Source: Micrasema longulum (lineage: Eukaryota; Arthropoda; Insecta; Trichoptera; Brachycentridae). From it: a DNA stretch of 64,000 bases. The stretch covers positions 62,001 through 126,000 of the forward strand of contig JAGVSM010003594.1 in NCBI GenBank assembly GCA_022494885.1, written 5' to 3'. The position numbers and the translations under genes were made by a program. Positions 43,060-53,225 of this stretch are shown piece after piece. The notes beneath the pieces were generated by a model. It was given only the letters and a program-made list of their open reading frames with translations. It did no database searches and was not told where the DNA came from. The first letter of the stretch is position 1; each line of letters begins with the position of its first letter.

Positions 43060-43236
43060 CAACTCCCTCCTCCTACGTGGCATGATCAGATAAACCAAAA
43101 TCTTAGGTCTGGTCATGTCAAAAGCAGATTGAACCGAAGGGCATGTATGACAAGATGTATAAATGTGGAAGAAGCTAGGAATGTATGCCAGGATAGACGC
43201 GTGGAAATGGCGTGATGGTAGTAGTAGTAGTAGTAG
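43060..43236 (+). mobile_element. RTE LINE, 3' end
   Basis: P-T-W-H-D-Q-I-N-Q-N-L-R-S-G-H-V-K-S-R and V-E-E-A-R-N-V-C-Q-D-R match the last 50 residues of the copy at 9743-10482. The terminal GGCGTGATGG is followed by (GTA)n at 43215-43236. It is truncated next to H1. Confidence 0.75.
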
Positions 43237-43479
43237 ACAATTAGTAAATACGCACAATATAAAATTGCTATAAATAAATGGATAGTGGTGGTGGGTTGCG
43301 CACGGATCGATGAGTGGATCAAGCCAAATAGGTAAAAAATTGTATCCTGATCATAAAATTTTGTCTACAAGTTTATCAGAATTTATTATGTTTTTGATGA
43401 ATATTTTAGTTTTATTTTGCTTATTATGTTAGCGTAAAAAATAGGTTAATTAGATGAATTACGTTTTTATTTTCTTATT

Positions 43480-43640
43480 ATTTTTAATATGTTAAATAAC
43501 TAATTTAAGACATGTTTCATTATGTACTTATTGTTAAATGTTTCTCTCGGCACGGGACACCCCATTGAGGGAACATTATTCTGTTTAAAAAAATATTGGA
43601 AATTTTTTTAAGTCTAAGTAAATAAATAAAATAAATAATT
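43480..43640 (+). mobile_element. LINE 3' end (GGCACGGG family)
   Basis: TTCTCTCGGCACGGGACACC, CCATTGAGGGAACATTATTC, tail TAAATAAATAAAATAAATAA. Confidence 0.55.
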
Positions 43641-44075
43641 TATTTAAATTTTAATTTTAATAGAACATCGTCACTAATCTTGAAGTCGCAATTATAAATG
43701 CCAAACATCTCGCGTTTTTCTAGTGACACATTTTTTTATAATTTATTTTTTTAAGTTGCGTATTTTTTGATTTTTTTATGCCAAAAAAACAGATTGGCAT
43801 GAAACTAAACAATTTATTAACTTAATCTAAAAAAATTTAAAATCTTTTCAAATTTACAAAAGGTCAAATTATGGCATAATCGTAAAAAACCACTTCTCCA
43901 CAACGTACCGTACATATTGATTTTGAAAATACAATTATTTTTTTAAATTCATTTCATATATTTTTATCGGTATTCTTCATGTGTGATATTTCCCTATTGT
44001 CAAATAAATAAATAAATTGTTTAATTTGTTATAGGCGGGTTGGGTATAGGTAATATTGGTACGTATCCATGAAGT

Positions 44076-44140
44076 ACAGTACCGGCCAAAAGTGTGCCAT
44101 CCACGATGGAAACGAAAGTGGCGGCCTACTTTCTGCCATA
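44076..44140 (+). mobile_element. Tc1-like terminal inverted repeat, lone end
   Basis: TACAGTACCGGCCAAAAGTG resembles the ACAGTNCCGGCCAAAAGT ends of Tc1-type transposons. I found no partner end or transposase. Confidence 0.45.
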
Positions 44141-44409
44141 ACTGTTCACTGCCGAGTATAACTGTATTATGAATGCTGCGGTCAATGCCGGAATTTTAAA
44201 CCTGTGACTGATTCCTAAAAGGGGCATTTTTACTAACTGTATTTTACAAACGTACATTTTCTTTCTTTTGACAGCAATATTATGAATACTTTTTTGAAGA
44301 TTTTGATTGAATTCTTATCAAAATCATCATTTATGGAATGTTATCAAAAAACTTGAGTCAAAATGAGTGCCTCAAATATAAATGATTGAGTTTTATTTAA
44401 TAAGGTAAT

Positions 44410-45010
44410 CCAACAAAAATGTTTATTTTTTTATTTATCACTTTATACATAAATGATTTATATACATATGAAGGCGGGCATATTGCTTTGAGGCAATTTT
44501 TTTCTACCTACCTAAACCGTTCAGATTGAGAAAATTACTAGCACATGGACATATTCTAAGGAATTAAGCTGAATCTTAAAGTTTAATGCAAAAATTTAAA
44601 ACAAAGATTAATTGAAAAAATACACTTTGCTATGAAGAGAGGAGAGGAGAGGTGATAGGAAGGAAAGAAAAATATCAGCCAGCCGTCGATGGGACAAGTG
44701 CTCTTCCGAAACTGGAGTGATGTAACACCGACAATACAGTTATATTTTTATAAAAATTCATAATAATTAAATTGAAAGAGGAACAACTTAAACATTTATA
44801 CAGTGAGATTTAATTCTTGATTTAAATGTAAATAAAAAAAGGGCACCTCATACATTAGTGGGTATATTATTCCACAATCAAGCAGCTACTACTGTAAAAA
44901 AGGAGGCAAGAAAGTTAGAGTAGTGAAGAGGTATTAAAAGGGTTCTTTCGTTACTAGGGCGAATAGATGGTTCATGTTGTGATAGAGGTTGGAAGAGAGC
45001 TCTTCCAACG
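44410..45010 (-). mobile_element. CR1-like LINE relic (family Z) with truncated H2 inside
   Basis: Same UTR and C-terminus as 32343-32935 (GAAGGCGGGCATATTGCTTT, CTATGAAGAGAGGAGAGGAG, TTAGTGGGTATATTATTCCA, AAGGGTTCTTTCGTTACTAG). It is interrupted at about 44694-44795 by H2-derived sequence. Confidence 0.65.
44694..44795 (+). mobile_element. H2 element, right arm and tail only
   Basis: GCCGTCGATGGGACAAGTGC, TCTTCCGAAACTGGAG and ATTCATAATAATTAAATTG match the right arm and tail of H2 at 6149-6416. The left arm is absent, as in a 5'-truncated copy. A possible short target duplication is GAAAGA. Confidence 0.55.
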
Positions 45011-45536
45011 TTTACAAACATTCTGCAATCATTCTAACTTATCAAGCAGTTCAGAATTTGCATCTGGGTAACAGACGTCTTTAAAAATATATACTCAAAA
45101 ACGTACAATTTGTAGGTTTGGTCGATGCAATTTCATATGTATTTCCAAACACACATAACATGACGGTATTACATTACTTCTTAACACAGAAATTACCAAT
45201 AATATTGATATTTCTACAATTATAATTGACTACTCTAATTCAGTTCATATAAGTTTTACTATGACAAAAAATATATACAGTCTTCATTATTTATCGTCCA
45301 TGGCCTCAAGATAGTGAAGTCTTCATAAACAAACAACAAAAAAAATATAGAGACTGTATTTTGGGAAACATTCATTTATTCTCTTGGGTTTATATTTTGT
45401 TTCTTATATCAAAATATTTATTCTGTGTATTTTTACTGTGTACGTGCTGTAACGTAAAACTGATTAAATAATTATTTATATTTACGCACAGGCTTTGTCT
45501 ACGTATATTTTATTATGTTTTATGTTATGTTTGTAT

Positions 45537-45741
45537 TAACATATTACAACAGAGATGAAGAACATTTAAGAAAAGGTAATATAGAAGTCTAGGCATCTAC
45601 AGGGCTTATGACCTGCCAATGGCTGGTTTGGCTGTTTGGCAATTGGCTGTCAATCTCTGTTGTAATATGTTAATATAAACAGCTCCCCAGGGAGTTGAAT
45701 CCAGTCCTTGTCTACAAAAATTTGGACAAACTCAAAATATT
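45537..45741 (+). mobile_element. H1 short copy with 13-bp target duplication
   Basis: Starts TAACATATTACAACAGAGAT and ends ACAAACTCAAAATATT, flanked by GTTATGTTTGTAT at 45524-45536 and 45742-45754. Most of the inner arms and loop are deleted. The tail is complete. This is the clearest target duplication of the family. Confidence 0.9.
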
Positions 45742-46079
45742 GTTATGTTTGTATGATATGTAATGAAAGAAAAAAATATAATAAATATTTTTAAAATATA
45801 GAATTACATCTGAGGTTTTTTTATTTTATGATTTCTTTTACAATATTTTATATAAAATAAGTTATGCATGTGTACTTGTTAACTAAGGTTTATTCCTAAG
45901 AGATTGTTCGTAAAATTTGGGAGAATGAGTATCATTAAACATGTCGATTTTGTTATTTCGGCAGTATAAGCTAAATTTCCGACACATGTATGCCAAAAGT
46001 GTGTAGTATGTTGCATTACGTTAAAATTAAGTCAGTTTTAATATGTTCTGCGCCGCGCCGCAAAACGCTCGCCACTATG

Positions 46080-46220
46080 AACAAAAACTTACACCAAAAA
46101 AGGCCAGATCCAGTTTCAAGTTTACAATCTGAAACTATCAGGACATTTGCGAACGCAAGGTATAGTTTGTGCTGTGCGGGTTGAGGAACAGTTCTTCATT
46201 ATTTTGTTATACTTTTTCCA
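46080..46220 (-). mobile_element. J1 LINE scrap
   Basis: ACACCAAAAAAGGCCAGATC, AATCTGAAACTATCAGGACA and TTGTGCTGTGCGGGTTGAGG are related to the end of the J1 coding region (1590-1690). Confidence 0.4.
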
Positions 46221-46465
46221 GTGATGATGGTTTTTTAATCAATCTTATAATAATATCAATATTACCAATGTCAATAAACCTTTTAACTCTTTTACCATCA
46301 TCATCATTTCCTTTCAGCACCTAATGGTACATACGGTTCTGCATTGGTACACAAACCGCAGAGTATCTTAATATTTTTTGTTACATAAAGGTAAGATGGT
46401 CATTCTCACGCTTCAGGTGCCAGTTCAGGGACTACGAAATATTCTAGTGTAAAAACACTTTTTTA

Positions 46466-46985
46466 AATTTATTTATTATTTATTCTATTCATTATTTATA
46501 TATTTTTAAATTTATTTATCAAGAGCATATAAAAATTAATATATAAATTATCAAGTCCCACTGAACTGCATAAAATGCAGTTCGTCAGCAGGTGCTTATA
46601 GTTAAGTTCTAATATATATACATAATCATATCTCTTAAATTCTATAAAAGAAAAATATGTACATCAACAATAAAAAAATTGTCCAAATAAAAAAGAAAAA
46701 CACAAAAAAATCAATATAAAAAACCACGTTCTTAAATAAATGATATTATTAAGACATTTTAGGCTGTGGCCGTGTCAAGCCATAAAAACCAACAAAAAAA
46801 AGTAATAAAATGAATTAAATTGTAATAACGTGTGATGCAACAGTAATAATAATGATTCACATACAATACATAAAAATATGTAAAAATAATAAAACAATAA
46901 ATAATAACATTACGAAGAAGATTTCATAAAAAAATAATCAGTTATGAATGTTAAAGTATAAAATATAAAATTACAAATAAACATT
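46466..46985 (-). mobile_element. LINE 3' UTR inserted in SINE A
   Basis: The minus-strand end is (AATAAATTTAAAAA)-like, with a TGAACTGCATAAAATGCAGT stem-loop at 46560-46582. No coding sequence. Confidence 0.45.
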
Positions 46986-47022
46986 TCATGCCAACCATGT
47001 CGGGAATCGAACCCGAGACCTC

Positions 47023-47227
47023 TGTTATACCCTATGGTGGTATATAAAGATCAATAATAAGGCTCATTGTAGTTGACTGTGGTTTATTATAAATGCTTAT
47101 TATATTGTGGTAAGAGAGCGACTGTTTGCTAGGAGAGACAAATCTAGAATGACTTGCCAAGCTGTGTGGGTATGCAGACGACTGTAGATATATTGTTGTC
47201 ATCAACAATATACCTACATTCCTTACA
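47023..47227 (-). mobile_element. Probable solo LTR (copia-like), 205 bp
   Basis: On the minus strand it starts TGTAAGGAATG and ends GGGTATAACA, i.e. TG...CA. It contains AATAAACCACAGTC, a candidate polyadenylation signal, and a TATATA-like segment near its end. It sits precisely in the SINE A head. I could not see a matching target duplication, so the call is tentative. Confidence 0.45.
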
Positions 47228-47504
47228 ATAGGCAAATGCGTTCACCACTGCACCACGAGGTAAACTCATTTACAGAAATCAAAATGTGATAAAATAAATA
47301 TGTGTAAGGCATTTAATGGCGAAAGATATTTATAGCGTTTTTTATATCACCGGTCGTTTTAAATAGTGTACATATTCACGCTTTGCCCTCAACATAGAAA
47401 TTTAACAGTTAAATCGTGATCCGAGCGATTACATATCGCCATTTGTTAAGAGATGCAAGTTCTAGGTCACTCGGATCGTTTACGGTAAGTTTCTCCACGA
47501 TCAG

Positions 47505-47625
47505 CACACACCGGTAACCGGTAACCGATATTCGGAACCGGTAACCGGTATTCGGAACTTGTAATCGGTATCTTAGAATCGAATATCGGCTACCGGTAAT
47601 TAGAACTCGTGAATGTCCGGTACCT
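47505..47625. repeat. ACCGGT-rich imperfect repeat
   Basis: ACCGGTAACCGG, ATTCGGAACCGGTAACCGGT, ATTCGGAACTTGTAATCGGT and TACCGGTAATTAGAAC form four or five imperfect units of about 20-25 bp, partly palindromic. Confidence 0.55.
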
Positions 47626-47804
47626 ATCGATCTTTTGTGAAGGAGTAGGCACAGCGTAATAACAAATATTTACGATTAAGTCAAATTGATATTTGAATCG
47701 CTAACTTTGTGATTTTCCATGTTAAATAATATAACGGAATACAAAATACTTTTTGTATTTAAATAATTATAAAAATAAGAAAAAATTAAGAAGACATACA
47801 CCGT

Positions 47805-48015
47805 GGCACCGTTGGTAAGACAGCTAACTGTGAAACTAGCGTCGCGGATTCGATTTCCGCCAGTTGCAAGAAAAAATCCAACAAATATTTTTTCTCAATT
47901 GGTCTGAGTGTTGTGGTATATTTTTCATAACTTCCTTCCATTTCCTATTTCCTACCTGCTGATAAGCACTTAAAGAAGAGGCTCAGCGGATTATTCCTTA
48001 ATTTTTTAAAAATAT
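47805..48015 (+). mobile_element. SINE D
   Basis: tRNA-like head CACCGTGGCACCGTTGGTAA, GCGGATTCGATTTCCGCC as B box. The body has CTCAATTGGTCTGAGTGTTG, CCTGCTGATAAGCACTTAAA and GAGGCTCAGCGG. Second copy at 50396-50640 (-). Confidence 0.7.
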
Positions 48016-48085
48016 TTTTTTGTGAAATCTCTAAATACATTAATTTTGTCTACCGGTTTCAGAAAATGACTGTTCATGAGAGTAC

Positions 48086-48285
48086 ATTACTACTACTACT
48101 GCCATCATGCCATCATGCCATCATGCCATCATGCCATCATGCCATCATGCCATCATGCCATTTATCCGTAAGGGTAAGCAGAGAGGATGGTCCGCCACGC
48201 ACGTCTATCCTGTCAGATATTCCTAACTTCTTTCCAATCATACATCTTTTTAAACATGCAGTTCGGTTGTGTCTGCTTTTGACAA
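48086..48285 (-). mobile_element. RTE LINE 3' end with 8-bp unit tail
   Basis: The minus strand reads (V)-R-N-I-x-Q-D-R-R-A-W-R-T-I-L-S-A-Y-P-Y-G and ends ATGGCA followed by (TGATGGCA)n at 48160-48101, then (GTA)n. It matches the C-terminus of 9743-10482. Confidence 0.7.
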
Positions 48286-48687
48286 TACATAATGACAAAA
48301 CATACTTCAGATTTTTAATACGGCTTGCTGTTATCTACAAAATGCTCATCTTACGTTGCGTGGTCAGCCGTACTTTAAAAATCATTAAAACTGGTCAAAT
48401 ACACAATGAAATTATTTTTCGTGGTACAAAAAACGAATGTATTAATTCTTTGTTATTTGTCAAAGTAAAAAACATTGCGACTGTTGTGCAGATTTGATTA
48501 TTCACTCTTTTCACAAAAGTGCTCTTATCTCACTATGGCTGGCTGCTTTACGTTCTTTTACAACGGGAATATGAAGAAACGAAATGTTCAAGAAACTGAA
48601 CAAAAATAACAAATAAAACTATTTAGAAAAGACAAACAAAGGCCATAAAATTATGGTATACAATATATTTAAAAACGATCAACATAT

Positions 48688-49165
48688 ATGATTACTCTTG
48701 GAGAAATGGAGTCAATGTTGAAAATCTCGAATCTACAAAAATGTAAAAGTAACATTCAATTCATATTTACGTTTAATTTACTAAATCGCTCAATTGATGA
48801 ACCATGGTTACTGGAACAAGTGGCATTTAATGTTCCGATCCGCCGGTTGCAAATAATAATGTACTGTTCTTTGAACAGTACAGCACAAACTGTGGCTTGA
48901 ATGCACCAATGTCCCGATTATGTCGCATAGTAAATTCGAGAAAGAACCTGGACTCTTTCAAAAATAAGTCTTTCTAGATTTGAACAATCATTAAGATTCA
49001 CCAGATCTTATCTTGAGGTAGTAATTATTCATTATTATTTTTGTCCTAGATTGAATTTCATTTACTTGTATTTCATTTCAATTGTACGTGTATATGTTAT
49101 AAAAAAATGTATCTACCGTTGTTAAATGGACTGAATATGTCCGTAAATAAATAAATGTAAGACTT
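48688..49165 (+). mobile_element. Jockey/R1-like LINE relic (family J1)
   Basis: Frame 48688-48900: S-N-L-Q-K-C-K-S-N-I-Q-F-I-F-T-F-N-L-L-N, L-L-E-Q-V-A-F-N-V-P-I-R-R-L-Q. It continues out of frame to a 3' UTR with an AATAAATAAATG end at 49157. Confidence 0.7.
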
Positions 49166-49328
49166 CGAGCTAACACATGTCAATCCATCTTCATCCACAC
49201 TGTATTGATGACGAAGAGATGTACAAAAAGCAGGAAGATCTACCCCAAAGAATTCCAAGTTGTACGACGAATTTACTAATCTACACATTCTGGACATTGG
49301 GGCGTAAAAACAAAAGTTGCTCTTAGAC

Positions 49329-49890
49329 CAGTGTTTCCAACGGTGGGGCGTACGCCTCACCGGTGGGGCATAACGCTTCAGAGGTGGGGCACCGAGATTC
49401 AGAGATGAGACAAGTCGGCATACGCGTAAAAAGGGGAATACTCATCGGTCATACGAAAAATGCCTGAGATATACATAATTGAAATATACGCCAAATTGTA
49501 CTTAAAATATAATGAAACCCGTTACAATTTCAATGATTATCTAAAAAATTTCAATTAGTTTTTTTAAATAATTTAAGTTATAATATACGTATAAGCATAG
49601 GGTTTATTTAATTTCATTGGAGATTCATATGTTTACAAACATATTAAAATATGATTTTAAAATGTACCTGCTGTTTTATTATATACATAAAACACGAGTA
49701 ATACTTTAATCCACAAATTTGGAATTTGGAAGTATCAGTCGTGTTTTATTTATATAATAAATGACAATGAACTTCCATCAAGAATTTTCACTTACATACC
49801 TGCTGTTTAATTAAAAAAGATACCGGTGGGGCATCTGACTTTTGAAAAGACTACGGTGGGGTATGGCATAAAGGAGGCTGGAAAACACTG
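49329..49890. mobile_element. hAT-type non-autonomous element with 8-bp target duplication
   Basis: Ends CAGTGTTTCCAACGG and, inverted, CAGTGTTTTCCAGCC. The target TCTTAGAC is duplicated at 49321-49328 and 49891-49898. Internal GGTGGGGC motifs recur near both ends. The 8-bp target and CAGTG ends are typical of hAT elements. No transposase frame. An H3 element is inserted at 49677-49796. Confidence 0.85.
49677..49796 (+). mobile_element. H3 hairpin element with 12-bp target duplication
   Basis: TACCTGCTGTTT flanks it at 49665-49676 and 49797-49808. The arms are AAAACACGAGTAATACTT and the near-complement AAGTATCAGTCGTGTTTT (two mismatches). The tail contains GAACTTCCATCAAGAATTTT and ends CACTTACA. 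Confidence 0.8.
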
Positions 49891-50074
49891 TCTTAGACGA
49901 TTTAATGAATAGCAGATTTTGACTTCTGGGGACACGGTTGGGAAAATGAAAAGAAATTTATTGCGAAAGAGATGGGACATCGCTTACAGTAGTATTTTGA
50001 AAATCCATGTAAGGTCCATCTCGATTTTACGTTTCTCCAACGAAGACAGCTTGAGAGATTGCTCTGAGAAATGT

Positions 50075-50335
50075 AATATGGAAGAATTGAATCGGCATAA
50101 TGGTGAATGCTACGCAGTGTTTAAAGTGGTCTCTTAAATCAGTTTAAGACATGTCATAAGGTCTGTAAATGCCTGGACTTCCTGGAAAACAGGAATTAAG
50201 TTGGGGTAGAGTGGGATTTGAACCACGGATGTTTGAGCCGTGAGTTGTGTTTTCCAACTCAGTTGTAATAATACATGTTGATCTGAATAACTGGCTGAAT
50301 TCCTGTTTTTGTGCGCGATTCAAAATATTGTTAAT
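50075..50335 (-). mobile_element. H1 element split by SINE B
   Basis: AGAATTGAATCGGCATAATG, GCAGTGTTTAAAGTGG, ACATGTCATAAGGTCTGTAA (right arm), then after the SINE B (50183-50256) CAACTCAGTTGTAATAATAC and the outer end GCGATTCAAAATATTGTTAA. Confidence 0.6.
50183..50256 (-). mobile_element. SINE B fragment in H1
   Basis: GGAATTAAGTTGGGGTAGAG, TGGGATTTGAACCACGGATG and GAGCCGTGAGTTGTG match the head and early body of SINE B. Confidence 0.6.
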
Positions 50336-50395
50336 AAGCTTTAAACATTATTATTTATTATTATTATTTTTTATCAAAAATATTATTTTAATTAA

Positions 50396-50640
50396 TTAAG
50401 TATTGTTGCTTTTTTTAAAAAAGAAATAACCCGCTAAGCCTCTATTTTGAGGCTTGTCAGCAGGTGGGATAGAGGGGATATGGAAAAAGGTAACGAAAAT
50501 TACACAACAACACCCAGACAAATTGAGAAAAAAATCTTTCTTGGATTTTTTATTGGCAATCGGCGGGAATCGAACCCGCGACGCCAGTTTCACAGTTGGC
50601 CGCCAAATCAACTGCGCCACGGCGCCTCTCTCCACGTTTT
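50396..50640 (-). mobile_element. SINE D, full copy
   Basis: Minus-strand head GGCGCCGTGGCGCAGTTGAT (A-box region) and GCGGGTTCGATTCCCGCCGA (B box), body CTCAATTTGTCTGGGTGTTG and CCTGCTGACAAGCCTCAAAA, GAGGCTTAGCGGG, ending in an A-rich end. About 245 bp. The box matches are excellent. Confidence 0.8.
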
Positions 50641-50727
50641 ATTTTAATAAACTATAATGAATAAATTTCATTGGATTACAGGCCCTATTATGAATTCTCT
50701 TTTTATTTTTATTTTACTGTTTGTATT

Positions 50728-51235
50728 CTAAATAAATAAAATGAAATGAAATTAAATGAAATAAAATGACATAAAATGAAATAAAATGAAATAAAATGAC
50801 ATAAAATGAAATAAAGTAAAATAAAATAAAATGAAGTAAAATAAAATAAAATATAATAATATAATATAAAATATGATAAAACAAAATAAAACAAGATAAA
50901 ATAAAATAAATCAAATGAAAGTAAGATGAAATTAAATAAAATAAAATAAAATAAAATATAGTAAAATAAAATAAAATAAAATAAAATAAAATAAAATAAA
51001 AGAAAATAAAAGAAAATAAAATAAGACGGAGTAAAACAAATTGAAATAAAATAAAGTATAATATATTAAAATAAAATGAAACAAATTAAAATAAAATAAA
51101 ACAAAACAATATAAAACAAACTACAATTTAAACATTTTTAAATGTAAAAATAAATTCAATAAAAAAATAAGTAACATTAAATTAATGAAATATGATAATA
51201 TGTAATAAAACAAAATAAAATGATAAACAATTTAA
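50728..51235. repeat. (AAAAT)n-type imperfect minisatellite, about 500 bp
   Basis: Long degenerate array of 5-bp and 10-bp units (AAAAT, AAATGAAATA, AAAATGACAT). Higher-order blocks such as AAATAAAATGACATAAAATG recur. It gives low-complexity frames of F/Y/I/L on the minus strand, which are not genes. Confidence 0.85.
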
Positions 51236-51239
51236 CTTC

Positions 51240-51895
51240 TTGTATCCCAATTTAATGACACGACGTATGTAATTTCACGTTATTAGCTATTATAATAGAT
51301 TTTATATACATGACTATCTATTTCTAACATAATGCACGTAAATAAACGCCATTCCATGTAATAATGTATAAGATATCTCGTTCCTCTAACGAGGCCACTT
51401 TCTATCGTTGCATTTTCTCTGCGAAGCGTGCGGTAAATCCGTGTCAAGACTCAAGATCACCGACAAGCGCAAAAAGAGACCGACCAGTCGGGAGAAGATA
51501 TATTTTGGCTGCGCGATAGCTGCTTCTTTTTTGCTGAAACCACCGCCGCCGTATTGATCTTGGCAAAGATGAAAGTTTTGCCGTAGTAAATAATTGTTCC
51601 GCTAGGCGAATTCGTATGCAGTTACAGCGTGCGTCTACTAGTCACCGTTAATTGAATCCGCGCTGCGACAAAAATCGTTGAAACATGAATTCCGTACGAA
51701 AAATTCCGTATTTTTTATTCCTTCTTTAACCCATTCTCTGCATTAGTTTTATACTTTTTTGTTTCTTGCACCAAAACAGGCTAGGAGACCAAAGAAAAAA
51801 GTGTTTTTATTTTAAGTTTTAAAATTTTTAAATTACACCGCTTGTGACGTCACGAGTTCAAGTCGTCGAGTTTTCCAGATATATATATATATAGT
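51240..51895. other. GC-richer unexplained segment with SINE C tail scrap
   Basis: 51380-51700 has no repeat partner in the window and no long frame (for example CCGACCAGTCGGGAGAAGAT, CTGAAACCACCGCCGCCGTA). At 51765-51800 CTTGCACCAAAACAGGCTAG is a minus-strand SINE C 3' end, and TGACGTCA occurs at 51845. Confidence 0.3.
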
Positions 51896-52340
51896 TGGAT
51901 AATTTATAAAGCGCCATTTTGCGAAAATCACCTCAAGGGCGCTGTACAATTAATAAATATCCCAGTACGTCTTCCAGCTACAGAGCGCATGGACGGTTGG
52001 GATTCTAGTTCCTCGTTTTCAATTAAGATCAATCAAAAATTTTAATAGATAGGAGCTAGATTACAGGACGTCTTGCAGCTACAGAGCGCATAGACAGTTA
52101 GAAATTTAGCCCCCATTTACACATTTTAAAAATTGACAAATAAATTCAGTGTATTACAAAATAATAATAATATGAATAGTAAAAAGGAGTAAGATTACAA
52201 CACGCCTTGCTGCTACTAAGCGCATAGACGATTGGAATTCTAGACCCCGTTTACAAAATTAAGGTATTTTAAAGTTGATATATTAAAGCTAGATAACCAA
52301 TCATCGTGCAGCTACAAAGGGAATGGATGAGAGGAATTCC
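51895..52340. repeat. Tandem repeat array 1 beside an L2-like 3' end
   Basis: After TTGGATAATTTATAAAGCGC and TCACCTCAAGGGCGCTGTAC come four diverged units with GTCTTGCAGCTACAGAGCGC and GGACGGTTGGGATTCTAG at about 51970, 52070, 52200 and 52300. Unit length is about 95-125 bp. Same arrangement at 54850-55325. Confidence 0.7.
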
Positions 52341-52921
52341 AGCAAAGTTAAAACAATATCAATAAATTTAAAAAAAATAGAGTATAGTAGTAAGTTGGTC
52401 AAGTGTTCATACCAAGAAGTAAGCAATAAAAAACTAAATAAATCAAACTCTGTTTCAACTCCATGGTTAACAAAGGGAGATAGATGTCCGAAGAGAAGCT
52501 TTTGTAGACAGTAGGTAGATATCGTCGCCATGTGGCCCGCTGGCTAGTAGATAGTTTCTGGAAACGCACGTGTGTAGTACTATTATGCCTTTTGTTCCAA
52601 TGATATTAAAGAGTAGAACCTCATACCCGTCAAAACACACTAAACGTCGAAAAACATGGCTACCCAAAAACCGGAAATCTAACACAACGCTATAATTGAT
52701 TAGAAATTGTAAGGACGTGTTCGTGTGAACTTGTTACGTTTCCAAGTATGTACTTTTTTTTCGTTTATTTTCGAAAAACCCCGCTGTATAATTAAAAGCT
52801 GTAATTTTTGTTTTAATCCTTTAAAATAAAATGTTAAATAGACGAAAGTAAGCATTTTTGACACCTCCTATTCGCTCTAAATTTTGGGAATAAAGCTGCT
52901 AAGGTTGCTCACGATATTTGT

Positions 52922-53225
52922 GCAGATCACAGTCATCATTCTATGTCCGCTCCCAGTTGGAGCATATTGTATCCACGAAGATCCTCCAGGCATCTCTGTT
53001 GGCTGCCAGCTCATGTGCATTCTCCCAAGTCAGTTTTGCGTCTCGTAGCTCTGACATGAACTGCCGACAAACTGTTAGCAGTGGACGTCCAGGACGTTGA
53101 GAAGCTGATGCCTAGTAAAATAGGCAAGCGTGGTTAAGGCTCTCAGGAGGCACACGCAGCACATGGACAAGCCAACCGCATCGCATCCGCTTGATAACAG
53201 TTGTCACCGGAGTTTGCTGCATCGG
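52922..53225 (-). mobile_element. LINE RT C-terminus relic (GRP family)
   Basis: Minus strand: C-G-W-L-V-H-V-L-R-V-P-P-E-S-L-N-H, G-R-P-L-L-T-V-C-R-Q-F-M-S-E-L-R-D-A-K-L, A-H-E-L-A-A-N-R-D-A-W-R-I-F-V-D-T-I. This is the G-H-V-x-R-M ... G-R-P ... A-x-D-R-x-x-W-R order of endonuclease-type LINE ends. Stops at 53115 and the end. Confidence 0.65.

Larger units (their letters stand above)
46305..47270 (-). mobile_element. SINE A split twice
   Basis: The 3' body is at 46305-46460 (GCACCTAATGGTACATACGG, CACGCTTCAGGTGCCAGTTC). The head is at 46988-47022 and 47228-47265 (CCATGTCGGGAATCGAACCC; AGGCAAATGCGTTCACCACT). The first gap (about 46466-46985) holds a LINE 3' UTR, the second (47023-47227) a 205-bp LTR-like insertion. 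Confidence 0.7.
49148..50066 (-). mobile_element. Jockey/R1-like LINE relic (family J2), split by hAT element
   Basis: Minus-strand L-R-D/S-L-S-S-L-R-W-R-x blocks upstream (50066-49900) continue after the insertion with R-M-C-R-L-V-N-S-S-Y-N-L-E-F-F-G-V-D-L-P-A-F (49300-49200). The host reading TGCTATTCATTAAATCGTCT joins at the duplicated TCTTAGAC. Confidence 0.75.

Noticed and set aside
48101..48160. CRISPR-like direct repeats
   Set aside because: Units are 8 bp and contiguous without spacers: a simple tandem repeat.
48066..48497. 143-residue plus-strand frame with a His/Ala/Ile/Met/Pro/Ser/Cys repeat
   Set aside because: The repeat is the (TGATGGCA)n tail of a minus-strand RTE copy read on the wrong strand.
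50709..50914. Phe/Tyr/Ile-rich minus-strand frames that look like membrane segments
   Set aside because: They are translations of the AAAAT minisatellite.
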